Of a stretch of DNA of 23,459 nt, positions 1-10,589 are shown in pieces. Made by a program: the position numbers and the translations under genes. The stretch covers positions 1-23,459 of the forward strand of contig CAXNAA020000262.1 in the NCBI GenBank assembly GCA_964200075.2. Reading direction: 5' to 3'. How positions within the stretch are numbered: position 1 is the stretch's first letter; each line of letters begins with the position of its first letter. The DNA is from Sphacelaria rigidula (lineage: Eukaryota; Phaeophyceae; Sphacelariales). The notes beneath the pieces were generated by a model that was not told the DNA's origin, ran no database searches, and was given only the letters and a program-made list of their open reading frames with translations.

Positions 1-988
1 GTGTCAAACGTCATGAGAGTGAACAATCCGTGGACCAAAAATCTGTTTGCCATAACATCCGGCCTTATATGTAAAAAGAGTCATCACTTGGATCACAAGG
101 AAGGACAAATGCAGCAGCACACCCCTACAAACAACAATACAAGAGTCGGTAGAGAGGCGCCAACGCACAAACGGCACACATGATCAGAAGGGGAGGAGGG
201 GGGATCCAGGAATATTCTCTTTGTGCGCTCCTGTCGGTACCAAAAGTTTTTTTTCATTAGTTGAAGGCATTTCACTGATAGCTCAAGACTGATTATTGCC
301 CTGGACTGTTAGAAAAAACTATTTTGGCACCGAGGTATTTTTTTTTCATGTCCCATTCGTTCGTTGTGCATACCAAATTTCAGGGCCCAACTCTAAATAT
401 TGGCAGGAGCATGGGCCTTCAAAATCCGGTTCGGTCGAAAGTCGGAAAGTATTGCGAAGGCCACTCACCGGCTGACGTTTGGTTTTCGTGTATTCAAGTG
501 TTGCGGGGGTGCTCTCCATAGCAAAATCAACAGAACAAAGCAGATCAGTTCCTTACTTATTTTTCTCCCAGGTTTAGGGCGTTCTAGTATGGTGAAGACC
601 ATTTCTTCACGTGACCAACCTAACCTCTGCGAAATAACTTGGAAAATGAAGGCCTACTTGTTCTTTATTCGCAACACTTTTGCGGTTCTCGGTGCCAAGT
701 TTCAAATCACAATTCTAAAAATTGAGCCACAACATCGAGATAAGGCCCAAGAGTAACGTTCGTTTCTCCCCAAACCTCCACTAAAAACACGAAATAAGAT
801 GCAAAAATGAAGGTAGAAAGCTCTCTTCAATTTTTCCTATGCCTGAAGTCATCGGGACAGAGCGAGGAAGAAGCAGAGGCAGATATTTTACGAACCCCGC
901 AAAGCCCACCAGACTTTTCGGATTTCGTGTCAGTGTTCATTGATCAATTTCTCGCAACAAAGCTGACAAAAAATTCATGACATTTTCA
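1..988. other. Gene-free flank
   Basis: No convincing coding region is visible. The longest open frame (about 400-756, plus) begins at a TTG, lacks any family motif and has unremarkable composition. The stretch is AT-richer than the DNA to its right, and composition changes sharply near 1000. A diverged direct repeat (373-403 and 695-725) is the only internal structure noticed. Confidence 0.6.
373..725. repeat. Diverged direct repeat pair
   Basis: Two 31-bp segments, 373-403 and 695-725, agree at about 23 positions by eye. Both start CCAA(A/G)TTTCA and end near CTAAA(T/A)ATTG. The short words GGCACCGAG (about 329) and CTCGGTGCC (about 688) outside them are inverted relative to each other. 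This may be the residue of an old repeat; the family is unknown. Confidence 0.3.
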
Positions 989-1000
989 TCATGTCCTCTG

Positions 1001-1024
1001 GGGGGGGAGGGGGATGGGGGGGGG
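1001..1024 (+). other. G-rich purine tract
   Basis: This is a run of G with two interruptions (an A, then an AT), followed by CAGGTG. It could form a G-quadruplex on the plus strand. On the minus strand it is a C-rich pyrimidine tract ending in AG, which resembles a splice acceptor. It marks the composition boundary between the left flank and the GC-rich block. Confidence 0.7.
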
Positions 1025-1183
1025 CAGGTGTCGGAACCTTAGGCTGTACTCTGCCAGGTTGCGAGCACGGGCTGTACTCGGGAGCACAGTAGGCAGCTGT
1101 GCTTTGCCAATACAGTACAGTATTATACCGTCTTCACTGTAGGGTTCGAGGTTACGTACACGAAGCCCGGCCAGCAGAACATC

Positions 1184-1225
1184 GTATACCCTGAAATTCC
1201 CTCGTGGGGAAAGTACAGGGTATAC
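1184..1225. repeat. Short hairpin
   Basis: Perfect 10-bp inverted arms, GTATACCCTG at 1184-1193 and CAGGGTATAC at 1216-1225, flank an inner partial stem (TTCCC / GGGGAA) around a TCGT loop. The hairpin lies within the broken 989-1828 frame. Its function is unknown. Confidence 0.6.
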
Positions 1226-1828
1226 AACACGCCTAGAGAGGCTGTAGGTTCGATACCTCAACGAATCCTTTACCAGCAATGTACTCGCATGGTCTTGGTC
1301 GCATCCAACAGACAACTCAGGCGCCCTGTAGAACCCGACAGGGAAGCCTGCCAGCCGGAAGCGGCTCTGTATTTGGAGGTCTCAGACACGTGCCCATTTT
1401 ACCATTTGGAATGGGATACGGGCGGGGAGGGTGTTGTGATGGGGATCAGGTCGAAAATACCGCACGATGGCCCCAGAGGCTCGTGCATTACCGCTGCGAT
1501 AGGCGGCGCAGATGGTACGCAGCATGTTGTAATAGCCACTGTGCAAGAGAGTCGAGAGAGGAAAGGGAGGCTCACGGCGAAGCAGCCTATCGCGGTCACT
1601 CCCGGGGATCTGGTCGTATGTGGGCTGGGATTCGAGCAAAGGTGGCTGAGGGCCAGACGCGACACGGGTCGAGAGGGGTTGGAGGACGGGGTAGCCCCCG
1701 ATAATGACCATGACGACTGTGACACTGGAAGTGATGGCGATGGTGATATTTGCAATAGCAACTAGTGATGACACTGGAGCCTCAAGTTGCAGTGGCGCAG
1801 TTGGAGAGTGAAAGAAATAGGTTCACAT

Positions 1829-2443
1829 AAAGGTCGGGATGCGGGCGTGAACGTACAGTTCAGGGCGGGGTCGAGATGCTGTCATGTAGCATGATGCGGT
1901 GTTGCGATGGTGTGTATGGCGGGACCGTACGAAGCGATCTTGGGGGTGGATGCCCACGATCTCTCTTTCTACAGAGACATTGCCGCCTCATATATGCTCG
2001 AACTGGATTGGAAAGCTCGACGGGTATTTGCAGTACGGTTGAGTCGTGCAATAAATTATTCACGTTGTGCATCGGCCGTCAATTCTTCAGGACAGGGGAC
2101 GCCCGATCATCCGCTCGGCACATCCCTGCGTTGGCAGTGATATCCCCCCACCACGTCACTGACAGCACCTTACTGACCTTACTGACAGCAACTTGACGCC
2201 CGAGATTTTTGTGTGGACACGAGCCTCGAGATGAACAACAGTGAAAACATCGTCGACAATCAAACAAACGTTGTCATGCTCTGTCGCCCGCAGCTAACCA
2301 CGGATGGGCGACATGTGCAACTACGGACGCACTTCCTACTCCTCCAAAAATTGCACATCAGCGCCGTCGTGCGGTACTCCCGAGGGCTTTTTGTCACCCA
2401 ACGGCTAGGGTATTCAAACCTCATTTCATTGATGAACCTCATT
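1829..2443. other. Region between pol end and split ORF
   Basis: Short open frames exist on both strands, but none is longer than about 105 codons or shows a motif. This is where the 3' untranslated part, polypurine tract or start of a 3' LTR of the minus-strand element would be expected. I could not identify any of these with confidence. Confidence 0.5.
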
Positions 2444-2447
2444 TCAT
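2417..2447. repeat. Two-copy 13-bp direct repeat at pol stop
   Basis: The word AACCTCATTTCAT occurs at 2417-2429 and again at 2435-2447, an 18-bp period. The second copy contains the TGA stop of pol (2444-2446, minus). It is probably a small slippage duplication. Confidence 0.75.
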
Positions 2448-4651
2448 AGAACCCCCTGTTGTTTGGACTTGAGGCGCTGAAGACACCAAGATCCGCGTGG
2501 TGCAGATGGACTAGTGGTGTATAGCGCAGGCCGGAGCTTAAGCTGTGTGGGTCCCGGGTCATTGATGAAGCGCACGATGTATCTGTCAGCAGAGACTAGA
2601 TTAGCGGAGTGAGTCTGACCCAACCACCAGAGGTTGTCGCTGCCTTTGAACCACAGGTAGGAGCCCTTGGGTAGTGTTTTCTGGTTTGCGAAGAACTTTG
2701 CTTCACAAATCTTGGTGGGAACCAGTTCGTAGCCATCGGCGACAAAGCGTAGGCGTTGGTCGCGGTGCACTTCGCGGGCTGCTGCACCACGACGTATGAT
2801 ACGATATCTCTTGTTGTGAGCAAGATGCTGATGTTGGGGTTGCGTCCAGTATAGGAGGATTGCACGGCGGTGCAATTGAAGGTCGGATTCGCGTTCCCAA
2901 GAAGCTCTCCGAAGACCTTGCCAGTGGGTATTATACATGATGGCAATTTTGCCATCTCGACCACGAGTGATTTGGTTGCCGGATATGGCGAAAACCGTCA
3001 GGCGGAGGGACTGTTCCGTTACGTCATCAGTAGTGACGTGGTAGGGCGGGGACTTAGTCGAGTAGCTGTTGAGAACGTACTGTGTAAATCCTGTAGGCAG
3101 GTACTTGGGCATGTCACTTGTATCATGCGGGTTCGTGCATGGTTTGCACCTGTGCACGCAGACACGGGGTTTGGCGTCTTTGCCCTGAAGGTCGCGAGGT
3201 AGATCGAGACAGAGGAGTTTGTCACCAACGGGTTTATCATCCGGTGAGGATGGCGTTGGACCGACCTTCAGAATCTTGAAAGGTCCTGTCCAATTGAGGG
3301 AAAATTTTGCCTTCAAAATTGTTTCGTCGGCTGCCTTGCTGGAACCACCCTGGCGGATGGTCGATGGACTGTTGTAGACCCAAACCCAATCACCAACTTT
3401 CCAGTTGGGGCGTTTGTGCATTAAGTTGTAGAGAGCAGTGTTAGATCGCTCCAGGCGCGAGGTGTTGATAGCGTGTTGTTCGCGCACGAGGGTAAAGGCT
3501 TTTCGTTGTCGTGAATGCGCTAGCTCATGATAGGATATCTGATCCTGATCCAAGCCTTGGTGGCCATCGGACGTGTGTCTTTCAATCACGGTGATAGGTA
3601 GCCGGGGATAACGTCCAAGATGGAGTTCGTTCGGAGAAAGGCCTGTGGCGGCATGAACCGAGTTATTGTAGGACAACATAATGTGTGAGAGATGTAGGTC
3701 CCAGTCATTTTGGCGGTCGTTGACGACAAGAGAGAGCATTTGGGCCATGGTGTGATGAACTCGGTCGGTACCACCGTTGCCGTTAGGGTGGTAGGCGCTC
3801 GTTGCAGTTTTGCGGATGCCCAGGAGCTTGTGAAGCTCCGCAGAGAGATCTGAGCAAAATTGATGACCATTGTCTGACAGAAGACGTTTCGGGCAACCGT
3901 AGTGCTTGATGTAGTCGTGGACAAATATGTCGGCCGTTCCTGCTGCAGTGAAATCTGCAGCGGTTACCGCCTACATGGACGCGTGGCGGCTGAAGCGGTC
4001 AGTGAAGAGTAAGATGTAGCTGGTGCCGCGCCCTGTGGGCGGTAGAGGGCCGAAATAGTCAAAGGACACAAGGTGGCCGGGCGCGTTGGAGAGTCCCATA
4101 GAGATGACTGGCCAGCGGACTGTCTGCCGTGAACTCTTTCGAGCTTGGCATTTGAAGCATCGCCGAATCCAAAAGCGGGTGAAAATGTCCATGCCAACCC
4201 ACCAGTAAAACCGTTCTAAGAGCGCTAGGGTGCGGGTGACGCCAAGGTGACATGACAAGTCTGTGTGACAGCCTTTCATGACCTAGGGGGGCAATAATAA
4301 CGGAACGTATATGCGCGTGGGTTCGTCATCAAGTAGTCGTGCGTGACGTCCCGTGGTGGAGGTAGTGATTGCGCCTGCTATAGGCGTGGGTCGACGCACG
4401 AGTAATTGGACACCTTCGTCCGTGGTAACAATAGTGCCTTTACGCACGAGTTCATATACCTCGGAGATAGCTGGTGGTGGCAGTGTGCCAACAGGAGCCA
4501 CAAGTTCGGGCGGAAAAGGAACTGGGCAGTCGAGCTGTAAGTGACGGGTGGCTGCGCGACATAGCGGTTCTGCGTTTTGTTCGCGAGCCCAGTCACGGTT
4601 AGAGAAGCTGGCGAGAAACTCGGGCAGTTGGCCTTCCGCTTGGGAGCCGAC
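2444..4651 (-). pseudogene. pol: pol: integrase with chromodomain-like tail
   Basis: Integrase joins the cDNA copy to host DNA. The zinc-binding HHCC module lies after the TAG at 4283 (CHTDLSCHLG, then CFKC; codons about 4145-4270). The core follows: first Asp in SFDYFGP (4058-4060), second Asp in LLSDNG (3872-3874), and at 3764-3766 an Asp where family members have the catalytic Glu, with exactly 35 residues between the last two. A GPF motif (WTGPFKI, about 3262-3300) marks the C-terminal integrase domain. A chromodomain-like segment (about 2843-3001; HWQGLRRASWERESDL) and a second Trp-rich domain (about 2513-2668; DNLWWLGQ, RFINDPGP) end the protein at TGA 2444. In-frame TAG codons at 4283 and 3971 split the frame. 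The part before 4283 is a linker without recognised motifs. Confidence 0.93.
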
Positions 4652-5680
4652 CTAACATGGCGGGGTTGGTAGCGGGGGGACAGGTGACGGGGCAGAAATG
4701 CCTACGTCATTCTCCGCTTCGGGGGCAGGGGTTGTCGGTCTTGCCGTCATAAGCGGCGGAGTTGAAGTTGTGCGCGGCGAAGAAGGTCCGCGGCGCGTGT
4801 TGTTTGTTGCAGTAGTGATTGCGGAGCGTTGCGGGCCGGTCCGTAGGGCCGGCGCTGCGTGGCTCGCAGAACTTGCAGCTGTCATCGGTGGCGGCGGGGC
4901 ACTTGGGGGGTTGGTGCGGGCGGCAGACCGACAGCGCGTGTTGTCTGAAATCAGGTGGATAACCGAGGGTGTCTCCGTGAGAAGCTTGGCGCGAGTACCA
5001 AAGGTCCAGAAATCGACAAAATCGGAGATTGTGGGTTTGATCCCACCCAAGACGGCGTCATAGGGCAGAGGGCGAGGTCCGCCCATATGCACACCAGTTT
5101 CTGGACATTGAAGGTCAAGGGCGTAGACTGGCGTCGAAAAAGGTCTAATAGGGTAAATCCCAGGTTCGTCGGGTTCCGTTAGACGGCAAGCCGGGATGGA
5201 ATCTGCGGCTGTAGGCGGCAGGGGTAATCGGGAGAGAAGATCAGCGTTCCCGTTGGTTTTACCTGGACGATACTTAATGGTATACTGGTATGCTGTTAAC
5301 AACTCCAACCAGCGTTGTACACGCGGGTTGTGTTCGCCGACCTTGGCGAGTTGCTCGAGTGCCCCATGATCCGTGTAGATTTGAAAGGGCACGTGAAACA
5401 GGTATTGTCGAAGGCGCTTAATGGTCCAGGTGATAACTCCGCCTTCCAGTTCTAACGGGCTCCAGTTGGCCTCATTGGGCAAGGTGGCGCGACTGATGTA
5501 GAGAAGAGGTCGAACAGAGCCATCAGCCTGAGGTTGATTCAAAACTCCTCCGAATCCCTCTGTGCTAGCTTTAGTGTGGAGTTGGAAAAGGCGAGAGCCG
5601 TCTTGCACTGCCTCCCAACCGGGGAAACAGAGGACCGGTTTTTCGGTGAGCGTTTTCAGTAATTCGTGGGTCTATTTTCC
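4652..5680 (-). pseudogene. pol: pol: RNase H and Pro-rich linker
   Basis: RNase H degrades the RNA strand during reverse transcription. The domain occupies about 5200-5615, with FQLHT-x-AS, LELEGGVITW, IYTDHGALEQL and NADLLSRLP in the order expected for Ty3/Gypsy RNase H. The first catalytic Asp (normally in T-D-AS) is Lys here (codon 5570-5572), while the Glu and the other two Asp positions are present. After the domain there is a long linker rich in Pro, Ser, Ala and Thr (about 4655-5000), ending at an in-frame TAG (4652-4654). Beyond that TAG the same frame continues toward integrase. The start is joined to reverse transcriptase through a frameshift near 5665-5680. Confidence 0.92.
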
Positions 5681-6830
5681 ATCTCGGTGGTGAAGGAAAA
5701 CACGGCTCCTTTCTTGAGTAGCTCGGTGAGGGAGCGGGGCGTATCCGTTTAGATAAATTCGGCAAAACAATTCGGTAGTAAAATAGCCCGCCCAACAATG
5801 AGCGTAGTTGAGAGATGTTAGTTGGCATCGGTAAGTCGGTCATAGCCCTGACTTTGTTCGTATCCGGATGTAGGCCTGCGGGCGAGATGGAATGCCCCAA
5901 AACATCCAGGTCAGTCGCGCCAAGGCGAGCTTTGGGTGGGGACAGTTTCAAATCGTGTGTTCGCAGTCGAGAGAGAAATTCTCGCAGAGTGCCGATATGT
6001 GCAATAGGTGACGCATCGAAAGCGATAGCGTCATCTAGGTACATGATGATGTACTCGAGGCCCTCCGTAACGCGTTGCATTAAGCGTTGAAAGCATCCTA
6101 GAGCGGTGGCAGCGCCTTGTGGCATTCGGAGCCATTCATACAGCCCGGACGAGGTACAAAAAGCCGTAAGTGGCACCGTGTCAGGGTGGATAGCATTCTT
6201 GAAGAATCCAGAAGCGAGATCGAAGGTGCTGAATATTTTTTCTTTACCTAAAGAGTCGAAGACTTCATTAATGCGGGGGATTGGAAGTTTATCAATCACG
6301 GTGACGCGGTTCAACCGTTGGTAATTCACTGTGATGCGTATGTTGCCGTCCTATTTAGGGACAACCACAAGTGGCGAGGCCCAAGGAGAGGAGGAATGTT
6401 GTATTAGTCCTGATCCCAAAGACGCATCCAAGATGGCGTTAACCTGTTTGGTAACGATTGGGTTCGTCCTGTATGGTCGGGAAGAGATCGGCGTGACCCC
6501 GGGTTGGAGGGTAACTTCAAAGGGCAGTGTTTTGCAATGCCCAAGATCCGTCTTGGATCGGGAAAATCGGTCTTGGTACTCTAGCAGAACATCACTGAGT
6601 TCTTGGATGACTGCCGGTTCCCAACCGAGCCCATGAAGGTCAAAATTGATGTCGCGCATGTGTGGCGGCAGTTGGTGCCACATGTGCAAGAAACTATTCC
6701 GAGAACCTGGTGATAAGCATTGAAGCACTTCAGCAGGAGGATCGGAATTTGACTGGGCAGGATCCACGGTGTGGACGTGGGGTGGAGTCGCGGAGACAAG
6801 GTCGAAATAGGGTTTATCGACACAATGGAC
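5680..6830 (-). pseudogene. pol: pol: reverse transcriptase
   Basis: This is the RNA-dependent DNA polymerase that copies the element. The N-terminal part (6351-6767) contains FSRSKTDLGHC, PYRTNP and SSSPWASPLVVVPK, classic for Ty3/Gypsy RT. An in-frame TAG (6351-6353) falls just after VVVPK, where relatives usually have a Lys or similar. The frame continues with NYQRLN, FSTFDLASGFF (first catalytic Asp), RMPQGAA and the YLDD active site (6030-6041), then LGHSISPAGL and QLRSLLGGLFYYR. A frameshift near 5735-5745 and another near 5665-5680 disrupt the connection to RNase H; between them the expected TELLKKGAVFSF-type connection is readable in another frame. The catalytic Asp residues themselves are intact. 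Confidence 0.95.
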
Positions 6831-7640
6831 TCACTCTGCCAGAGATGTGGCGTTAGGCGCTGCAGGCCCTGTGACGCACGTCTCGAGTGGGATGTGCATC
6901 AGGGGAGCAGCGGCGATTCCGAAAACATCGCCGGGTTCCAAGTTAGCATGGCCCGTAAGAGGGAGGAGTTGTTGTCCCGCCGACACAAAATGTTCTGTGT
7001 CGGCTGGTACGCCAATACGGGGTAAAAGTTCAGCAAGATAATGGCCCGCAAGTGCTGGCATGCCATTTCGGCGAACTAGTGCAACTTCAAGAAGTTGGGG
7101 GTCGTCGGAGAGTGTAATACCCACGCTACCGTTATATCGTAGGTGGTAAGCAGCTCCGGTCGCTTGAGGATTCTTTTGATAAGACAGGGCGCCGTGGAGA
7201 GTACCGAAGTGCTCGAGGTTGAATTCTCCACGCGGCGTGGAATGTGGCGTTAGTGGTGTAAGCGTGCGGTAGGTTCGTTCATTGACCGCATATAGCTATC
7301 TCTGCCCAATAATATGGCGTGATGCATTGTGTGATCGGGGACGATGTATGCCCAGACTACCAGGCTGGAAGATCGAGTGGTGTTGTGAAAGAATTGTACA
7401 CTGAGACGTAGGAATTTTCGTGTTGTCAGTGGCGCGGCAGAATCACCGAAACTGCCCCACACGCGAGGTTTGGTGGTGGTTTCGCAAGCTGCAGTAGCAG
7501 CGCCAGTCTGTTTCATGTGTTTCCATGTTGGTTCTCGAAAACATGTTTGCGGGCTGCCGCTGTCCAACAAGGATACGCATTTCGTAGGCGTGATAGCGTT
7601 TGGACCGGCATGGAATGCAACGCAGTAGTGAAAGTGGCCG
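6831..7640 (-). pseudogene. pol: pol: aspartic protease and spacer to RT
   Basis: The retroviral-type aspartic protease cuts the Gag-Pol polyprotein. The active-site motif is in SLLDSGSPQTCF (about 7535-7570), where the DSG matches the family D-S/T-G. The flap-side partner motif HAILLGRDSYM appears near 7285-7320, giving a domain of typical length of about 100 residues. A frameshift lies close to 7265-7280, after which the frame runs through a spacer to a TGA at 6831-6833, then on toward RT. A second frameshift near 7605-7625 separates the protease from the upstream linker. As in other pepsin-like retroelement proteases, the enzyme would act as a dimer (family knowledge). Confidence 0.85.
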
Positions 7641-8926
7641 GATCGACAGACACTTTGCCGCCGACAAGATCCGGACCGTGTTCCGGCAAGGTAAACTGGT
7701 CAGGATCGGCGTGGCTGACAGCAAAAACAGAAGGCGGTGGGTCCGTCGGTGGGTCAGATTCTCCATCAAAGAAGGGGGTGAACGGTTTATCATTTCCAGG
7801 TGTGGCACGGTCAGGATAACCATTAGCGATTTCCGTCTAAGGCAGATCGAGATTGTTGTATGTGCCTGTAGTCGTCCATTGAACAAGAAGAGGAGTCAGA
7901 AATATCTGATTTCGTTTCTTCCGTGATACTTGATAGAGCCGTCGAGCTCAAAGCCGTCGCATTTTGGAGGGATGGAGGTCGAGGATTTCCGCTCGAAAGA
8001 GGGGTACGTAGTGATGCGCGCGCGTCCTTGTGGGCATGCTTACGGGGCTTTCTCTCTCGCCGCGACAAAGGGCGGGGAACTTCCAAAGCATTTGGAGATG
8101 AGACCACAACTGCGTCCAGTCGGATGGATGGGGTCAGCATCGGGGCATGATGGGGCGAAGGTTGTGGGCTGCTTTCCGTAGGCAAGCTTGGCGGGAGAGA
8201 CATGGCCGAAGGTATTCTGGGGCAGTTGTTATTTGAACCTGCCAAAGCTAGTTTTGCGCGGGTTGAAAATCTCGTGGAAGGAACTCGATCTAGCTTATTG
8301 AGGACGACATGATCCGAAGTGATCAAATTCAAATCAGCACCCCTGAGGTCAGCTGAAAAACGCTTGTGACTACCTGTGCGTGCGGTCGCTGAGGAAAGCC
8401 GTTGCCTCAGGAACTGGCGGTTGGTCTTCCCACACCTCAGACTTACACTCGATACTGAAGGACAAAGTTCAGGGCCGGGTGTAGGTATAAGTCGCGGATT
8501 GACACAACTGTTACGCGGTGTGCGGAGGGGTGAAGACTGGGGTCGAAATGAACGGCCGTCGGTTGCGCTCCTGTATATTGCCGGGGGAGCCGGGCGAACA
8601 CTCTTAGTCGCGGGCTCTGCGGGCTGTGTTGCAAAGTGTGTGGAGGTCGAAGACGGGGGTCGAATCGAACGGCCGTCGGTTGCGCTCCTGTATAGTGCCG
8701 GGGGAGCCGGGCGAACACTCTTAGTCGCGGGCTCTGCGGGCTGTGTTGCAAAGTGTGTGGAGGTTGGAGACGGGGGTCGCACTGAATGGCCGTCGGTTGC
8801 GCTCCTGTACAATGCCGGGGGAGTCGGGTAAACAATCTGAGTCACGGACTCCGCGGGCAGTGTTGAAAAAATGTTCGAAAGTGCTGTCGGCGGCGCCGAA
8901 GACTTGAAAACGCCGGCGTTGTTGCA
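7640..8926 (-). pseudogene. Gag-Pol linker, Pro/Ser-rich
   Basis: Between the zinc-knuckle part of gag and the protease lies a low-complexity linker. From 8845 to 7823 the frame is open for 340 codons and rich in Pro, Ser, Arg, Thr and Ala. It begins with 39-residue tandem repeats containing YRSATDGRS. A frameshift near 7825 moves the readable frame. The next part (about 7640-7825) is acidic and Pro-rich, and runs into a further frameshift before the protease. No enzymatic motif was found; disordered spacers at this position are common in retroelements. The segment upstream of 8845 connects in frame to the Gag end through a TGA at 8927-8929. Confidence 0.75.
8500..8850 (-). repeat. 117-bp coding tandem repeat
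   Basis: The anchor word GGCCGTCGGTTGCGCTC begins at 8554, 8671 and 8788, an exact 117-bp period over about 2.6 copies. The period equals 39 codons, so the repeat keeps the frame. The unit encodes a Ser/Thr/Pro/Ala-rich peptide with YRSATDGRS and FATQPAEPATKS. The middle and last copies are closest to each other. Confidence 0.95.
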
Positions 8927-10589
8927 TCATGGGTCTAAGCGATCCGAACTGAAGATACCAGGGTTTCTGGTGTTGGGGTTCGAGCTATGTGTCGGTCCCG
9001 TCCGCTGATGTCTATCAGCGGAACTATGATTGGCGCGAGATGTATGATCTTGCTGGCGAGTGCCGGAACCGTAGTTGGTGTTTGGCCCGCGCGTGCAATT
9101 CAAGCGATTGTTGCCGCGGTTGTTCGAATGGCTACGATTATCACCACTCGGAGCACGATAATCGCGCATTCGTTTTTGCCAGCGGCGCCACGCGGGTTTA
9201 TTGTCCTGTAGTTCAGGGTTCATGAGGTCGAACGCGTTGATGCATGGTTTGGTGCATGCGCATGCTGTGGCCTTGTGCTTTGCAATTGATACAGCTGTTG
9301 GCGTGGCGACCAAAAGCGTCTTGTCTAGCCGAATAAGACAGAAGCGGGTTCCTCAAATGGGGGTCATCTGTGTCAAAAGCTGTCGTAGAAGTCAAATAAA
9401 CATCGTCCCTTGTTCCGGCAGAGTACGGCGAGCCGTCAAAGCTCGCGCGGAAAGGGTCTTTGTTTCTTTTAACATTCATTACTGAACCGGCCACAGAGTC
9501 GGGGGTCCATGTATTACGAGGTGAACTCGGGTTCCGTCCGCGAGACCCGTTGGTGTTCGCGGAGGAGACAGCGGCAGGCTGTGAACGCGGAGACGAATAT
9601 TTGTCACCCCGAATGGCGGGAGTGAGGTTGCTTTCTTGGTGGACGAAAGCCGTCCACATTGCATTAACAGAGGCGTAAGGCACCTCGCGATGTGCTAAGG
9701 CACCCGGAAACAGCGACGGCATCAATGCCGGAAACTGCTCGGAGACGCTCGTACGGACATATGACTGACACATAGAATCGGAAGGCCCGCTCTGGCGGCC
9801 ACTTCCCAAGGTACTGGAAACCAACAATTTAAACTGCCAAAGGTAGTCGTCGAAACTAACGTTGGTGGCTACCCCAAACGAGCTTAAACGTGGTATGGAG
9901 CTACCCTGTGTGCTCCGATCAAAGTAACCCGTCAAGCGCCGCTCGAGATTACTGAGTATTGCTGGGCCAGCTCGCCCCGAGGCACGGTCCGAATCCATCG
10001 CTGTGATGAATCCGTCGATGATCTGCGTCAGTGAAGAGGCACAGTCAGGCTAGCGGCGAGAGATGGCGCAGTGTAGGGCCTTATGTAACGGTGTCTGCCA
10101 ACCATCGACCCAATCAGCATCGTCAAACCGCTGAGCACCCGTGCGATCCGCTACAGTACGCAGAATGTTGTGTACAGTACGGCGGATGGATTGGATAAGA
10201 CTCGACGTACACTGTACAGAGTGCTCATTGTCTGCTGCACGCATGGTGTTAATATGCCATAATTTCTTGACGTCCATCTGTATGTACTCTCTCTGTATGG
10301 CAGCCACGCGGGCAGCTTCAAGTTTGACAGCTGCTGCAGCCTCGCGTGTTGCAGTCTGTGCTTGGCTAACAGCGGCGGCTGCTAAAGCGCGGGCCGAGGT
10401 TGAAGACAAAGGTCGATCTTTATCATCCGTGTCAGACAAACCTAATATCTCGCGGGAAACATCAGCTAAGCGAGGGGTGTCTCGCCTAATGTTGATGGAC
10501 TCCACAGGAGGGGGTCCGTTGACGACCCGTCTCGGTTTCGAGGTCTTCGAGAAGAACCGCCCGACGAGCCCGAGCCCCGGCGCGTCCAA
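8927..10589 (-). pseudogene. gag: gag: C-terminal half with zinc knuckle
   Basis: Gag forms the particle and binds the element RNA. In translation order there is an Ala-rich probably helical stretch (about 10270-10420), a TAG at 10050-10052, then an open frame (9998-9213). The latter has a plausible capsid-type region (DYLWQFKLLV) and, near its end, a zinc-knuckle start CINCKAQGH (9267-9293). Immediately after this His the frame is lost; the reading continues in another frame that supplies further Cys residues and then a basic Asn/Arg-rich tail down to a TGA at 8927-8929. The CX2CX4H spacing fits a retroelement CCHC knuckle broken by an indel near 9260. Frame agreement is also lost at 10466-10589, where two frames overlap. 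Capsid assignment is by position only. Confidence 0.75.

Larger units (their letters stand above)
989..1828 (-). pseudogene. Broken ORF with N-terminal membrane segment
   Basis: Read on the minus strand, one frame stays open from about 1828 to 989, interrupted only by a TGA at 1382-1384; about 280 codons in all. No ATG start is obvious, since both open parts begin at non-ATG codons. Near the N-terminus there is a long hydrophobic stretch rich in Val, Ile, Ala and Thr (codons around 1690-1774) that could span a membrane. The rest is Arg/Pro/Leu-rich and has no motif I recognise. It lies downstream of pol on the same strand, where some Ty3/Gypsy elements carry an extra, sometimes env-like, ORF; that link is inference only. 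The region is GC-rich and has open frames on both strands, so chance is a real alternative. Confidence 0.3.

Noticed and set aside
400-756. 118-codon plus-strand ORF
   Set aside because: Non-ATG start, no motif, ordinary composition and no splice context.
1247-1257. tRNA B-box-like GGTTCGATACC
   Set aside because: No A box at a suitable distance and no cloverleaf acceptor stem.
1279-1765. Plus-strand ORFs of 141 and 158 codons
   Set aside because: They overlap open frames on the minus strand in a GC-rich block, lack motifs and start inside one another. The minus-strand frame with the membrane segment was preferred, though weakly.
4698-6636. Plus-strand ORFs across RT and RNase H
   Set aside because: Antisense shadows of clear pol domains.
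8376-8831. Plus-strand 151-codon ORF with Gly/Val/Ala repeats
   Set aside because: Antisense reading of the 39-residue coding repeats.
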